From: Pseudohalocynthiibacter aestuariivivens
Lineage (GTDB): Bacteria; Pseudomonadota; Alphaproteobacteria; Rhodobacterales; Rhodobacteraceae
Length of the DNA stretch: 64,000 bases
Direction of reading: 5' to 3'
Assembly (NCBI RefSeq): GCF_011040495.1
Contig: NZ_CP049037.1
Coordinates: 806,001-870,000 of the forward strand
Made by a program: the position numbers and the translations under genes
Shown: in pieces, positions 8,811 to 17,555 of the stretch
Numbering within the stretch: position 1 is the stretch's first letter
Layout of the letters: each line of letters begins with the position of its first letter
Notes under the pieces: model-generated
Database searches by the model: none
Told to the model about the DNA's origin: nothing
The model's input: only the letters and a program-made list of their open reading frames with translations

Positions 8811-9251
8811 ATGACATGGCATCTTCCAGACCCTGACACACAGCCTGAGTTTTACGCCGATGTGCCGATGAAACGGCTGGCGGCATGGGGCGTGGACACA
8901 GTGATTATTCTCGTCTTCACCTTGCTAGCCACGCTGCTCACGGCGTTTGTCGGTCTGCTGTTCTTTCCGCTTTTGTTTCTGACGCTCGGTTTCGTCTACC
9001 GCACGGCGACGCTGGCCAGTGGATCGGCCACGTGGGGGATGCGTTTGATGGCGATCGAGTTTCGGACCTTCAACGGAGAGAAATTCGACCTGCCGGCGGC
9101 GGCGTTGCATACCCTTGGCTATACTGTCTCGTTCGGGATGATTTTCGTGCAGGCGATTTCCGTCGTCCTGATGATGGCATCACCCCGCGGACAAGGGCTG
9201 AGCGACCTGATGCTGGGCACGGTCGCGATCAACCGGCGCGCCACGCGTTAG
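8811..9251 (+). CDS. RDD family integral membrane protein
   Basis: 146 residues. The RDD signature is present in variant form (VPMKRLAAWGVDTVIILV at 18-35), with Arg/Asp in the first helix, followed by hydrophobic segments near 30-65 and 110-132 and the GLSDLMLGT motif near the end. The family is thought to act in ion exchange or transport, but this member's role is unknown. It appears monocistronic, or to be read with bpt about 110 bp downstream. Confidence 0.8.
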   Translation: MTWHLPDPDTQPEFYADVPMKRLAAWGVDTVIILVFTLLATLLTAFVGLLFFPLLFLTLGFVYRTATLASGSATWGMRLMAIEFRTFNGEKFDLPAAALHTLGYTVSFGMIFVQAISVVLMMASPRGQGLSDLMLGTVAINRRATR

Positions 9252-9360
9252 GTCGTTCTGGGTGGTCTGATATGTCATAGGCAATAGGGTCTTGGCGGAT
9301 GCACATGTGGTTGTTATCGTCAGGATCACACACACCAAAACCTCACTGCGAGCTTTCTGA

Positions 9361-10191
9361 ATGCGTCACACCCTGCCACTTGCGCCCCAATTCTACGTGA
9401 CCGCCCCGCAGCCCTGCCCCTATCTGGAAGGCAGGATGGAGCGCAAACTGTTCACGGCGCTACAAGGCGATGGCGCACAACGGCTGAATGACAAACTGTC
9501 CAAACAGGGCTTTCGCCGGTCGCAGAACGTGCTCTACCGCCCGTCTTGCTCGGATTGCGCCGCCTGTCTTTCGGCGCGCATCGACGTCTCGAAATTCGCC
9601 CCGACCAAGAGCCAGCGGCGCACCCTGCGCCGCAACGCCGGACTAGAACGCCGCGCGACATCGCCTTGGGCCACAGAAGAGCAATACGCGCTCTTTCGCA
9701 CCTATTTGGAAAGCCGCCACGCCGCTGGCGGCATGGCCGACATGGATGCGTTTGAATTCGCCGCTATGGTCGAAGAGACACCGATCCGCACCCGCGTGGT
9801 CGAATATATTGATACCGCCACCGGTGATCTGGTCGCGGTCTGCCTGACTGATATGCTCGATGATGGCGTCAGCATGGTGTACTCGTTTTTTGATCCCGCC
9901 CGCGCCAGTGACAGTCTGGGCACTCATGTGATCTTGGATCACGTCGATATCGCCCGAGAAAGCGGCCTGCCGCATGTCTACCTCGGCTACTGGGTGCCGG
10001 GTAGTGACAAAATGGGGTACAAGGCGGGCTTCTCAGGTTTGGAAATCTACGTTGGTGGTGCATGGGAAGAAATGCGCGATCCAGATGATTACAGCGCACA
10101 GGCCCATCCACTCAGCAATGATCCAATCGCCGAACAGGTCGCGGATATCGCATTGCCCGACGGGATGCCGTTGCGACCCAGCCGGGGCTGA
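9361..10191 (+). CDS. bpt: Aspartate/glutamate leucyltransferase (N-end rule)
   Basis: 276 residues, normal for Bpt. The N-terminal [13 protein letters not shown] and the Cys cluster in [18 protein letters not shown] (about 60-76) are ATE-N domain features. The C-terminal [18 protein letters not shown] is the conserved ATE-C core. It transfers Leu from Leu-tRNA to N-terminal Asp/Glu, marking proteins for ClpAP. Begins after a ~110 bp gap from the RDD gene. Confidence 0.93.
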   Translation: MRHTLPLAPQFYVTAPQPCPYLEGRMERKLFTALQGDGAQRLNDKLSKQGFRRSQNVLYRPSCSDCAACLSARIDVSKFAPTKSQRRTLRRNAGLERRATSPWATEEQYALFRTYLESRHAAGGMADMDAFEFAAMVEETPIRTRVVEYIDTATGDLVAVCLTDMLDDGVSMVYSFFDPARASDSLGTHVILDHVDIARESGLPHVYLGYWVPGSDKMGYKAGFSGLEIYVGGAWEEMRDPDDYSAQAHPLSNDPIAEQVADIALPDGMPLRPSRG

Positions 10192-10212
10192 TCCGACAGT
10201 GCGCCGAGGCGT

Positions 10213-11094
10213 TTAAACGCTGTCTTTCAACATGGCGACCAGATGTTTCAATTCTCTGGTCGCCCCAACTCTCGGCTGTTCCAGAACCAGCGCCTTGCCG
10301 GTCGACACGCGGTTCGGCAGCGGTGCCACCAGCTCGCCATGCTCCAACGCCCTAGAGACCAGCACCTCATGCCCCATCAGCACACCCGCTCCGCTCTGCG
10401 CCTCTGCCATCGCCAGCGCATATAGCGAAAACTGCGGGCCGTCCTCGCCATCGGGCAGTTCGCAGCCCACCGCCTGCATCCAATGCGCCCAGTCCCCGGC
10501 CCAAATCGCATCGTGTAACAGTGTTTGACGCATCAGATCGGATGGCTCGGCGATCCCCGCCGCCAATGTCGGAAAGCAAACGGGCAGGATCCAGTCATCG
10601 GCCAAAATGTCCTCTTGCTGCGTGCCCGTTGGTTCCCGCAGAAACAGGCTGAGGTCAAACATCTCGCGATCCAGATTGGGCCGCGTCTCGAGCGCCGAGA
10701 TCGAAATCCTTACCCCCGGCAAGGCCGCCCGCAACGCAGGCAAACGTGGCGCCAGCCATAACTGCGCGACACTAGGCAGCACGGCGATATGCACGGTGCG
10801 CATGTTCCCCAACGCGCGCAGGGCCCGCACTGCCTGCCCCATCTGATTGAACGCATCTGTAAATCCGGGCAATAGCGCAGCACCCGCCGCCGTCAGCCGC
10901 ACCCCTTGCGAGCGCCGCTCAAACAGTGGTGCACCGGTCCAATCTTCAAGACTGCGGATATGTTGCGAAATAGCCCCCGGCGTCACGCTCAGTTCTTCGG
11001 CGGCGGCCGCAAATCCACCCAACCGTGCTGCGGCCTCGAACGCGCGCAGGGCATTCAGCGGTGGGCCTTTGGGCCGTGGTGGCGAAACCGACAT
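10213..11094 (-). CDS. LysR-family regulator (GcvA-like)
   Basis: 293 residues: N-terminal winged helix (NALRAFEAAARLGGFAAAAEEL, then GAISQHIRSLEDWTGAPLF, about residues 14-60) and a periplasmic-binding-like effector domain. The 'PPLNALRAFEAAARLGSF' style of start is typical of the GcvA branch, which often controls amino-acid or glycine metabolism genes. It is divergent from the SHMT-like gene, its probable target. A palindrome GCGTTTAAACGC overlaps its stop region and may end transcripts. Confidence 0.88.
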   Translation of the reverse strand: MSVSPPRPKGPPLNALRAFEAAARLGGFAAAAEELSVTPGAISQHIRSLEDWTGAPLFERRSQGVRLTAAGAALLPGFTDAFNQMGQAVRALRALGNMRTVHIAVLPSVAQLWLAPRLPALRAALPGVRISISALETRPNLDREMFDLSLFLREPTGTQQEDILADDWILPVCFPTLAAGIAEPSDLMRQTLLHDAIWAGDWAHWMQAVGCELPDGEDGPQFSLYALAMAEAQSGAGVLMGHEVLVSRALEHGELVAPLPNRVSTGKALVLEQPRVGATRELKHLVAMLKDSV

Positions 11095-11103
11095 AATCTA
11101 CCC

Positions 11104-11116
11104 TTAGTTTTTCTAA
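11104..11116. promoter_or_regulatory. Candidate LysR operator TTAG-N5-CTAA
   Basis: A 13-bp palindrome, arms TTAG and CTAA around TTTTT, ten bases upstream of the LysR start in the 98-bp divergent region. LysR regulators bind interrupted dyads in such gaps. Assignment is by position and symmetry only. Confidence 0.4.
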
Positions 11117-11192
11117 CGACACTTTTACATATTCTGGTTTGCGCCGCCAGCCAGCCCGCGCTTTATGGTGTCATCACATCAGGAGCCATACC

Positions 11193-12509
11193 ATGACACT
11201 CGCCATTCGCCCTTGGGTTCCCGCCGCTTGCGAAACCCGCGTTCAAACCATCGCCACGCGTACTGCGGATGCCACCGCGCCCGACATCGCCGCGCGACTG
11301 GAAACGCTCGCCGAGGATAATCGCCAGATCCACGAACGCGATTGCTTCAACCTCAATCCGGCCACCAACGTGATGAACCCCCGCGCCGAGGCGCTGTTGG
11401 CCTCCGGGATCGGATCGCGCCCGTCGCTCGGGTATCCCGGCGACAAATACGAAATGGGGCTGGAAGCCATCGAAGAGATCGAGGTGATCGCCGCCGCGCT
11501 TTGCGCCGAGGTTTTCAGCGCGCGCCACGCTGAAATCCGCGTGCCCTCTGGTGCCATCGCCAACCTTTATGCCTTTATGGCGACGTGCAAACCCGGCGAT
11601 GCGATCATCGCCCCCCCGGCCAGCATCGGGGGTCACGTCACCCATCATGGCGCAGGCTGTGCGGGCCTCTATGGCCTGCGGTCCCTGCCTGCCCCGGTCA
11701 GTGCCGATGGATATACCGTCGACGTCGACGCCCTGCGCACACTGGCGCACAAATCAAATCCGGCATTGATCACTATCGGAGGCAGCCTCAACCTGTTTGA
11801 GCATCCCGTAGCCCAAGTCCGCGAAATCGCGGATGAAGTGGGCGCCAAGCTGCTCTTTGACGCCGCGCACCAATGCGGCATCATTGCCGGGCGCGCATGG
11901 GCCAATCCGCTGGACAACGGCGCACATCTTATGACGATGAGCACCTACAAAAGCCTCGGTGGTCCTGCCGGTGGGTTGATCGTAACCAATGACGACGAGA
12001 TGGCGGAACGGCTCGACGCCATTGCCTTTCCCGGCATGACCGCCAATTTCGATGCCGCTAAATCTGCCGCACTGGCCATGGGTATGCTGGATTGGCGAAA
12101 CCACGGCGCGGCTTATGCGGCCGAGATGATCACGCTGGCCCAGGCACTGGCCGCAGCCCTCGCCGATGAGGGCGTGCCGATTTTTGCCGCGGAACGCGGA
12201 TACACCAATTCGCACCAGTTCGCCATCGAGGCGGCCAATTGGGGCGGCGGGCAGGCCGCATCAAAAACACTGCGCAAGGCAGGGTTTCTGGCCTGCGGCA
12301 TCGGTCTGCCGATAGATGCGGCGCCCGGCGATATGAACGGCTTGCGCATCGGAACGCCCGAACTGGTTCGGTGGGGGGTGACGTCAGACCATGTGCCGCA
12401 ACTGGCCGGATTGATTGCAAAAGCCTTGCGCGCCGATGACCCCGCCACCCTCGCCCCCGAAGTGGCCGCCCTGCGCGCCGGGTTCGATACACTGCACTAC
12501 ATCAACTAA
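11193..12509 (+). CDS. Serine hydroxymethyltransferase-like PLP enzyme
   Basis: 438 residues with the SHMT fold-type I layout: YPGDKYEMG near 85 (cf. YPGxRYYGG), FDAAHQCGIIAG near 220 and the PLP lysine K253 in MSTYKSLGGPAGG. In GlyA the residue before the lysine is His (TTTTHK); here it is Tyr252, and other GlyA-conserved segments differ. It is therefore a paralogue that may act on another beta-hydroxy or alpha-methyl amino acid rather than the housekeeping GlyA. AGGAG lies seven bases before the ATG. A GcvA-like LysR gene is divergent. Confidence 0.75.
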   Translation: MTLAIRPWVPAACETRVQTIATRTADATAPDIAARLETLAEDNRQIHERDCFNLNPATNVMNPRAEALLASGIGSRPSLGYPGDKYEMGLEAIEEIEVIAAALCAEVFSARHAEIRVPSGAIANLYAFMATCKPGDAIIAPPASIGGHVTHHGAGCAGLYGLRSLPAPVSADGYTVDVDALRTLAHKSNPALITIGGSLNLFEHPVAQVREIADEVGAKLLFDAAHQCGIIAGRAWANPLDNGAHLMTMSTYKSLGGPAGGLIVTNDDEMAERLDAIAFPGMTANFDAAKSAALAMGMLDWRNHGAAYAAEMITLAQALAAALADEGVPIFAAERGYTNSHQFAIEAANWGGGQAASKTLRKAGFLACGIGLPIDAAPGDMNGLRIGTPELVRWGVTSDHVPQLAGLIAKALRADDPATLAPEVAALRAGFDTLHYIN

Positions 12510-12517
12510 ACGACTGA

Positions 12518-12546
12518 CCTGCGCACGGCGCTAATCCGAGCGCAGG
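12518..12546. terminator. Inverted repeat between convergent genes
   Basis: CCTGCGC (12518-12524) pairs with GCGCAGG (12540-12546), loop 15. It spans the gap between the SHMT-like stop and the fusion-regulator stop. A possible bidirectional terminator, lacking a clear T run. Confidence 0.35.
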
Positions 12547-13712
12547 CAAAATTCCGTAACCGCCTGCATCATCTCTTCCCAACCGGGTTCTTGCGGCAGC
12601 ATCACATGGTTTCGGCTGTCTAGCATCGTAAAGCGCGCACCGGGGATCGTGCCCGCGATATGCTGACTCTGTGTGATCGGCTGGATCGCATCACCGCCCG
12701 CATGGATCACCAATGTGGGCACGCGCACCCGTCCCAGATCGTCCGACGCATCGAACCGATCCACCGCCGCGCGCAAGATGGCGGCATTCTCGGACGTGAT
12801 CGACAGGTTTTGCACACGGGCAAAGCTGGCGATCTGTTCCGGCGTGCCGTCTGGTATGAACAGGCTGATGAACGCCTTGAAAAACGCGCTATCCACCTGA
12901 CCCCATCCCGCCCGGATCAGTCCCAGAACGGTATCCTCATCCATCTCGCCCGGGCGTGACGGGCGCAATGCCCGGCCTACCGCATATCCGCCATATAGCA
13001 CCATGCGGCTGACGCGTTCAGGGTGAAGTGCCGCGAACCGGATCGCGACCGGCACTGCCTGCGAGGCTGCAAAGATCGGGAACGTCTTCAGCCCCGCCGC
13101 ATCGGCCACCGCCAGCAGATCGCCGACAAAATCATCCAGATCAACGCGCGTCAGGTCGCGCCCCGACAGGCCTGTGCCGCGCTGATCATAGCGATGCAGC
13201 GTAAAACTTCGCCCCAGACGCGTTAGGAACGGCTGCCAGACCGGACAGCGCCAGTCCAGTTCCAGATGCGACAGCCAATGTCCAACACGCATCAGCGGCG
13301 GTCCCGATCCGTTAACACTATGCGCAATTACCGCACCGTCGCCAGACATCGCAAACCGAACGCTGGGTGCCGCCATTGCAACATCACCGACACCCTGAAC
13401 ATCTTGGCCGATCACCTCGGGCACAAGTTGAAAGCCGCGTTTGGGGACTGTGCGGATCATCCGCTGATCCCGTCCCGTATCACCCAGCGCCATACGCGCG
13501 GCATTGATCCGCGCGCTAATCGTCGCATCCGAGATGGCCAGCCCCTGCCAAACCGACTGTACCAGTTGGTCCTTACTCACCAGCGCACCATGCGCCCGCG
13601 CCAGTTCGGTCAAAAGGGCAAAAACCTGCGGCTCCAGATGCACAGGTTCGCCATCGCAGGCAAAAACGTGGCGCGTCGTGTCGATGCTGAACTGGTCAAA
13701 GCGATAGATCAT
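12531..13712 (-). CDS. Winged-helix (OmpR-type) DNA-binding domain fused to alpha/beta hydrolase
   Basis: 393 residues. Residues 1-100 are a trans_reg_C winged helix (VHLEPQVFALLTELARAHG, then MIRTVPKRGFQLV). Residues ~120-390 are an alpha/beta hydrolase with VIHAGGDAIQPI (acid) and SRNHVMLPQE (His). The nucleophile elbow reads FAASQAVPVA: the Ser is kept but the flanking glycines of GxSxG are lost, so it may be a ligand sensor rather than an enzyme. No receiver domain or membrane segment is present. Convergent with the SHMT-like gene. Confidence 0.8.
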   Translation of the reverse strand: MIYRFDQFSIDTTRHVFACDGEPVHLEPQVFALLTELARAHGALVSKDQLVQSVWQGLAISDATISARINAARMALGDTGRDQRMIRTVPKRGFQLVPEVIGQDVQGVGDVAMAAPSVRFAMSGDGAVIAHSVNGSGPPLMRVGHWLSHLELDWRCPVWQPFLTRLGRSFTLHRYDQRGTGLSGRDLTRVDLDDFVGDLLAVADAAGLKTFPIFAASQAVPVAIRFAALHPERVSRMVLYGGYAVGRALRPSRPGEMDEDTVLGLIRAGWGQVDSAFFKAFISLFIPDGTPEQIASFARVQNLSITSENAAILRAAVDRFDASDDLGRVRVPTLVIHAGGDAIQPITQSQHIAGTIPGARFTMLDSRNHVMLPQEPGWEEMMQAVTEFCLRSD

Positions 13713-13761
13713 CTATCCAGCTAACCGCGTTTTTCCGCCTCATGCCAAGCGAAACCCGCGA

Positions 13762-13776
13762 GTCATTCGAAATGAC
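13762..13776. promoter_or_regulatory. Palindrome GTCATT-N3-AATGAC
   Basis: A perfect 6-bp dyad, centre CGA, 50 bp upstream of the winged-helix/hydrolase fusion start and about 95 bp before the small gene on the other strand. Position suits autoregulation, but nothing more can be said from sequence. Confidence 0.25.
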
Positions 13777-13869
13777 CAGAAAAACACAAGACATTCTAAA
13801 GACCGTCTTCAAGCGGCGAATTCGCGTGCGTGCTTGGATGAACCTGTCACCGCACGAGGAGCACAGACC

Positions 13870-14058
13870 ATGAAACTCTCAGAAACACCGCAGATCAAAA
13901 CCCGCGCCGACGGTTCCATCGACACCGGCTATTACATGGCCCGAGGCCGCCACATGCGCAGCGAGGCCGCGCACCGGATGATGGGTCGGGATATGGCCGA
14001 AAGCGCACCGACCAAGCAGAATATGCGGCGCGGCTTCTTTAGCAGAATTCTCGCCTGA
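13870..14058 (+). CDS. Small basic protein, 62 residues, unknown function
   Basis: Starts MKLSETPQIKTRADGSID after GAGGAG; the upstream in-frame Met at 13834 lacks a ribosome site. Rich in Arg, Met and His (ARGRHMRSEAAHRMMGRDM). No membrane segment or known domain. A strong hairpin follows 66 bp after the stop, consistent with a short independent transcript. I recall similar short proteins in Rhodobacteraceae but assign no role. Confidence 0.55.
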   Translation: MKLSETPQIKTRADGSIDTGYYMARGRHMRSEAAHRMMGRDMAESAPTKQNMRRGFFSRILA

Positions 14059-14124
14059 AACGGCAAGATCAGGTTGCCGCTCCCGCGCCGGACCCCACTT
14101 GGCCACGACGCGGAGCGCGCAAAG

Positions 14125-14165
14125 TCCGGGCACCGAAAAACCGATTGGTTTCTCCGGTGCCCGGA
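14125..14165. terminator. Strong bidirectional stem-loop
   Basis: TCCGGGCACCG (14125-14135) pairs perfectly with CGGTGCCCGGA (14155-14165). Inside the loop AAACC (14138-14142) pairs with GGTTT (14147-14151). It lies between the convergent ends of the 62-residue gene and dctM and probably ends both transcripts. Confidence 0.6.
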
Positions 14166-14173
14166 AACAGATC

Positions 14174-16525
14174 CTAGCTCAGCAATGCCGGGAAGATCGT
14201 CACGATCGCCGGGAAGAACCATAAAATCGCCAGTCCGATCACCTGGATCAGAACGAAAGGGAACACCCCGCGATAGATATGGCCTGTCGTGACTTCCTTG
14301 GGCGCAACGCCGCGCAGATAAAACAGCGCAAAGCCGAAGGGCGGCGTCAGGAAGGATGTTTGCAGGTTCACCGCGATCATAATCGTCACCCATTTGGGAT
14401 CAAACGTACCGCCATAGATCACCGGGCCGACAATCGGGATCACGATATAGATGATTTCCAGAAAATCGAGGACAAAGCCCAGCACGAACAGCACCAGCAT
14501 CACGATCAGAAACACCGTGAGTTCGTTATCGAACGACTTCAGGAATTGCTGGATATAATGCTCTCCACCGAACGAGATCACAACGAGGTTCAGCAATTGC
14601 GAGCCGATGAGAATCGTAAACACCATCGACGTCACCTTGGCCGTCTCGCGCACAATCGGCGTCAACACGCCATGGGTGAATAGCACCCAGCAGGCGAACA
14701 ACAGACCAAACAGCGCATAGAGATAGGCCGCATAGGCAAAGACGAAGGCGATAACAGTCTCGGCGCCGACCCCGTCCTGATTGATCCGCAGATCAAAGTT
14801 GATGCCCGTCAGGATTGCCAGCCCGATCGCAAAGGTCGACCATAGGATGATTGCCCCAGACCGTTCCTGATCCTTCAGCTTGCGATAGGCCGCAAGCATA
14901 ATCGCACCACCGGCCCCCAGCGCCGCAGCCGGCGTCGGGTTGGTAATCCCGCCCAGGATTGACCCCAGCACCGCAACAATCAGAACCAGCGGCGGAAAGA
15001 CGACCCGAATGATATCGTTTTGCGCCAGCCGTCCGGCTGCTGCTGCGCATCCATAAAATGCCATCGCGATCGGGATGAGCAGCAATATCACGGTCAGCCC
15101 CGAACTGGTCGAGGGCGAGATCAAGACAATGTCGATCAACAGTCCCAGCACGACACCCAATGCACCGATCAACAACGGTCGTGCCTCGGCATTAGGGGCA
15201 ACCCCGCGTGCAACAGCCAGCACCAGTGCGAACAACAGGAAGATGATAGAAACTCCGGTGCCGATGGGCGCCGCGTCCGCTTCCTTCTGGATTTTCAGTT
15301 CCGCGATCTGGTCTTCCGTCAGCTTGACACTCTCTTGTTGTCCCCCGGACGAGTCGATGGCGCTCTGCTCGGCCAGTGCAGCATCCCACGCGTCCTGGCC
15401 ATGCAGCTCGATCATGGCCTGCTGACATTCCTCACCGACATTTGTCCGCAACGATGCGCTTTCACCACGATCGGTAAAGCTGTCCACGATCAGGCTCTGC
15501 GAACCGATGACGCCAACATTGGCCAGCAGTATAATACCGGCAATCAGCCCCACCGGCACGCCGATGAACCATGTGAATGCCTCGGAGCGGGTGATCACAT
15601 GATCATTCGAACGCCCCAGCTCGACCGCAGGGGCCTTTGACGGGTTCAGCAGCGCATAGCCAAAGGCATAGAGCGCATAAAGCAGCGCCAGCAGTATCCC
15701 GGGTAACAGAGCGGCCTGAAAGAGCGTCCCGACGGACACGACCGCAGGCTCTCCCAGATAGGTGAGCGCGTCGGTACAACCTGCCTCAATGGCACGATTT
15801 TCCTGCGCGACCGAATAGAGATCCCCGGCCAATGTCCCCAACAGAACGATAACGATTGACGGCGGAATGATCTGCCCCAGCGTGCCCGATGCGGCGATTA
15901 CGCCAGTTGCGATTTCAGGGCTGTAACCATTGCGTAGCATCGTCGGCAGGCTCAGCAGGCCCATCGTCACCACGGTCGCGCCAACAATCCCTGTCGAGGC
16001 CGCCAGAAACGCCCCCACGACGACCACGGACACAGCCAGACCGCCGGGCAAAGGCCCGAACACCTTTGCCATAGTGGTCAGCAGATCATTGGCGATCTTT
16101 GACCGTTCCAACGTGATCCCCATCAGCACGAACATCAGCACCGCCAGCAATGTCTCGATCGACTGGCCCGCCAGAACGCGCTCGTTGATGCGGTTCACGA
16201 TGAACGACACGTTCCGGTCCAGCGCCGTCTCCCAGCCCTGCGGAAATACCGGCACGGCGGTCCGCACCAGATCAGGGTATCGGAAGATTGATATACTCTC
16301 GGCCTTTACGCCACTCGCGATCAACGCATTGTAGGCATCGCTGCCCGTATCAATCGCCTGATGGATCAACAGCCCCGCATCATTCAGCGCCGCAATAATC
16401 CCAAAGGAAATCACCCCGGCTCCGCCAATGGCAAACGCCACGGGAAAACCTGACAAAATGCCTCCAAAGAGGCAAAGGAAGACGATTATCAGGCCGACTT
16501 CGACCCCGTCCAATCCAAATAGCAT
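14174..16525 (-). CDS. dctM: TRAP transporter large permease (DctM), extended form
   Basis: 783 residues, against about 430 for ordinary DctM. The canonical DctM core is recognisable (FVLMGITLERS, GGLAVSVVVVGAFLAASTGIVGATVV, ASGTLGQIIPPS; C-terminal LTPPFGFALFYLRG). Extra material includes about 60 residues before the FVLMG segment and a ~200-residue middle insertion with a hydrophilic stretch (about 345-410) flanked by extra hydrophobic helices. Such large DctM proteins occur in the TRAP subfamily annotated for mannitol/chloroaromatic-type substrates. Encoded 14 bp after dctQ. Confidence 0.88.
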   Translation of the reverse strand: MLFGLDGVEVGLIIVFLCLFGGILSGFPVAFAIGGAGVISFGIIAALNDAGLLIHQAIDTGSDAYNALIASGVKAESISIFRYPDLVRTAVPVFPQGWETALDRNVSFIVNRINERVLAGQSIETLLAVLMFVLMGITLERSKIANDLLTTMAKVFGPLPGGLAVSVVVVGAFLAASTGIVGATVVTMGLLSLPTMLRNGYSPEIATGVIAASGTLGQIIPPSIVIVLLGTLAGDLYSVAQENRAIEAGCTDALTYLGEPAVVSVGTLFQAALLPGILLALLYALYAFGYALLNPSKAPAVELGRSNDHVITRSEAFTWFIGVPVGLIAGIILLANVGVIGSQSLIVDSFTDRGESASLRTNVGEECQQAMIELHGQDAWDAALAEQSAIDSSGGQQESVKLTEDQIAELKIQKEADAAPIGTGVSIIFLLFALVLAVARGVAPNAEARPLLIGALGVVLGLLIDIVLISPSTSSGLTVILLLIPIAMAFYGCAAAAGRLAQNDIIRVVFPPLVLIVAVLGSILGGITNPTPAAALGAGGAIMLAAYRKLKDQERSGAIILWSTFAIGLAILTGINFDLRINQDGVGAETVIAFVFAYAAYLYALFGLLFACWVLFTHGVLTPIVRETAKVTSMVFTILIGSQLLNLVVISFGGEHYIQQFLKSFDNELTVFLIVMLVLFVLGFVLDFLEIIYIVIPIVGPVIYGGTFDPKWVTIMIAVNLQTSFLTPPFGFALFYLRGVAPKEVTTGHIYRGVFPFVLIQVIGLAILWFFPAIVTIFPALLS

Positions 16526-16539
16526 ACGTCTGCGTCCCC

Positions 16540-17430
16540 TTAATGCGTGCCCTCAAAGGCTTCTTCGCCCTCGCCAAGACTGTCCTTGTCGAGATATTTG
16601 TTCTCTGATTCCGGGCCTTCCTTCCACTCCAGATAAGAGCGGAAGAAGAACGCAATCGCATGCAGGAAAACCATGCCAGCAAAGGCGATCAACAACAGCT
16701 TGAACAAGAAGTAGGCATTGAACCCGTTCGGGCTGAATCCGATGGTTTCGATATTCCACCGCAATGCGCGCGCCTTCATCAACAACCGATCCAGCGTATC
16801 CGACGCGGATGGGTTCGGCACGATCATGTGCCGCCACATAAAGTACCAGCCATACATCCATGTCAGGACAGCAGTAGGCATCATGAATATGAGGCTGCCG
16901 ACCATGTCGATGATCCGCTTGGTCCGAAAACTGACAGCGGAATAAATCAGATCAACGCGCACATGGCTGCCCTGCACGAATGTGTAGGTACAACACAGGC
17001 AAACGATCAGCGCATTATAGAGCTTTAGCTCTTCCGCCCACCAACTGATGTCCATCTGGATCGGGATACCAAAGCCGATGGCAATGTCGGGCCGGGCAAA
17101 GATGCGCTGAACAAAAACGATCACGATCTGCTGGAGCACCATCAAGAGCCCAGCCCAGGCAAAGAGCCTGCCGACCGTATTGGCGAACCCTTCCAGCACG
17201 CGCACACAGCCCCACATAAAGCCGTTGCGCCATAGCCCGATGGCTGTCAGCACCAGAAACGCCGTAAAAATCACAAAGAAGAACTCGACGGACCCGCCGT
17301 AGTAAACGACCCGCATGATGGCCTGCTTGTCCGACCAGTCCAGCCAAAGCGATGGATGTGTGATCGCATAGCCGAAATTGTAGAACGCGAGGCCGATATT
17401 CTGGAAAAACCAGACAATCGCTTCCAGCAT
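16540..17430 (-). CDS. dctQ: TRAP transporter small permease (DctQ), extended
   Basis: 296 residues, longer than the ~170 of a simple DctQ. Hydrophobic helices and the DctQ pattern around ISWWAEELKLYNALIVCLCCTY and HVRVDLIYSAV are visible. It pairs with the membrane subunit encoded next. GGGGGG precedes the ATG. Separated from dctP by a 125-bp gap holding a stable hairpin. Confidence 0.87.
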   Translation of the reverse strand: MLEAIVWFFQNIGLAFYNFGYAITHPSLWLDWSDKQAIMRVVYYGGSVEFFFVIFTAFLVLTAIGLWRNGFMWGCVRVLEGFANTVGRLFAWAGLLMVLQQIVIVFVQRIFARPDIAIGFGIPIQMDISWWAEELKLYNALIVCLCCTYTFVQGSHVRVDLIYSAVSFRTKRIIDMVGSLIFMMPTAVLTWMYGWYFMWRHMIVPNPSASDTLDRLLMKARALRWNIETIGFSPNGFNAYFLFKLLLIAFAGMVFLHAIAFFFRSYLEWKEGPESENKYLDKDSLGEGEEAFEGTH

Positions 17431-17508
17431 TGTCCCCCCAAATCCCCGATTGCGGACCTTTTTTGGCCCGTCTTACCCGTGATGCCTCCCAGCATCCCAA
17501 GTCGTATA

Positions 17509-17536
17509 GGCAGGCCCCGGGTTCCCAGAGCCTGCC
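17509..17536 (-). other. Stem-loop between dctP and dctQ
   Basis: A 13-bp stem with a two-base centre: on the minus strand GGCAGGCTCTGGG, then AA, then CCCGGGGCCTGCC, with two G-U pairs in RNA. It lies 19 bp after the dctP stop and has no U run after it. An intergenic hairpin here would protect the dctP 3' end or damp read-through, giving more binding protein than permease, the expected stoichiometry. Confidence 0.6.
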
Positions 17537-17555
17537 AAAACGTTAAGAACGTTGT

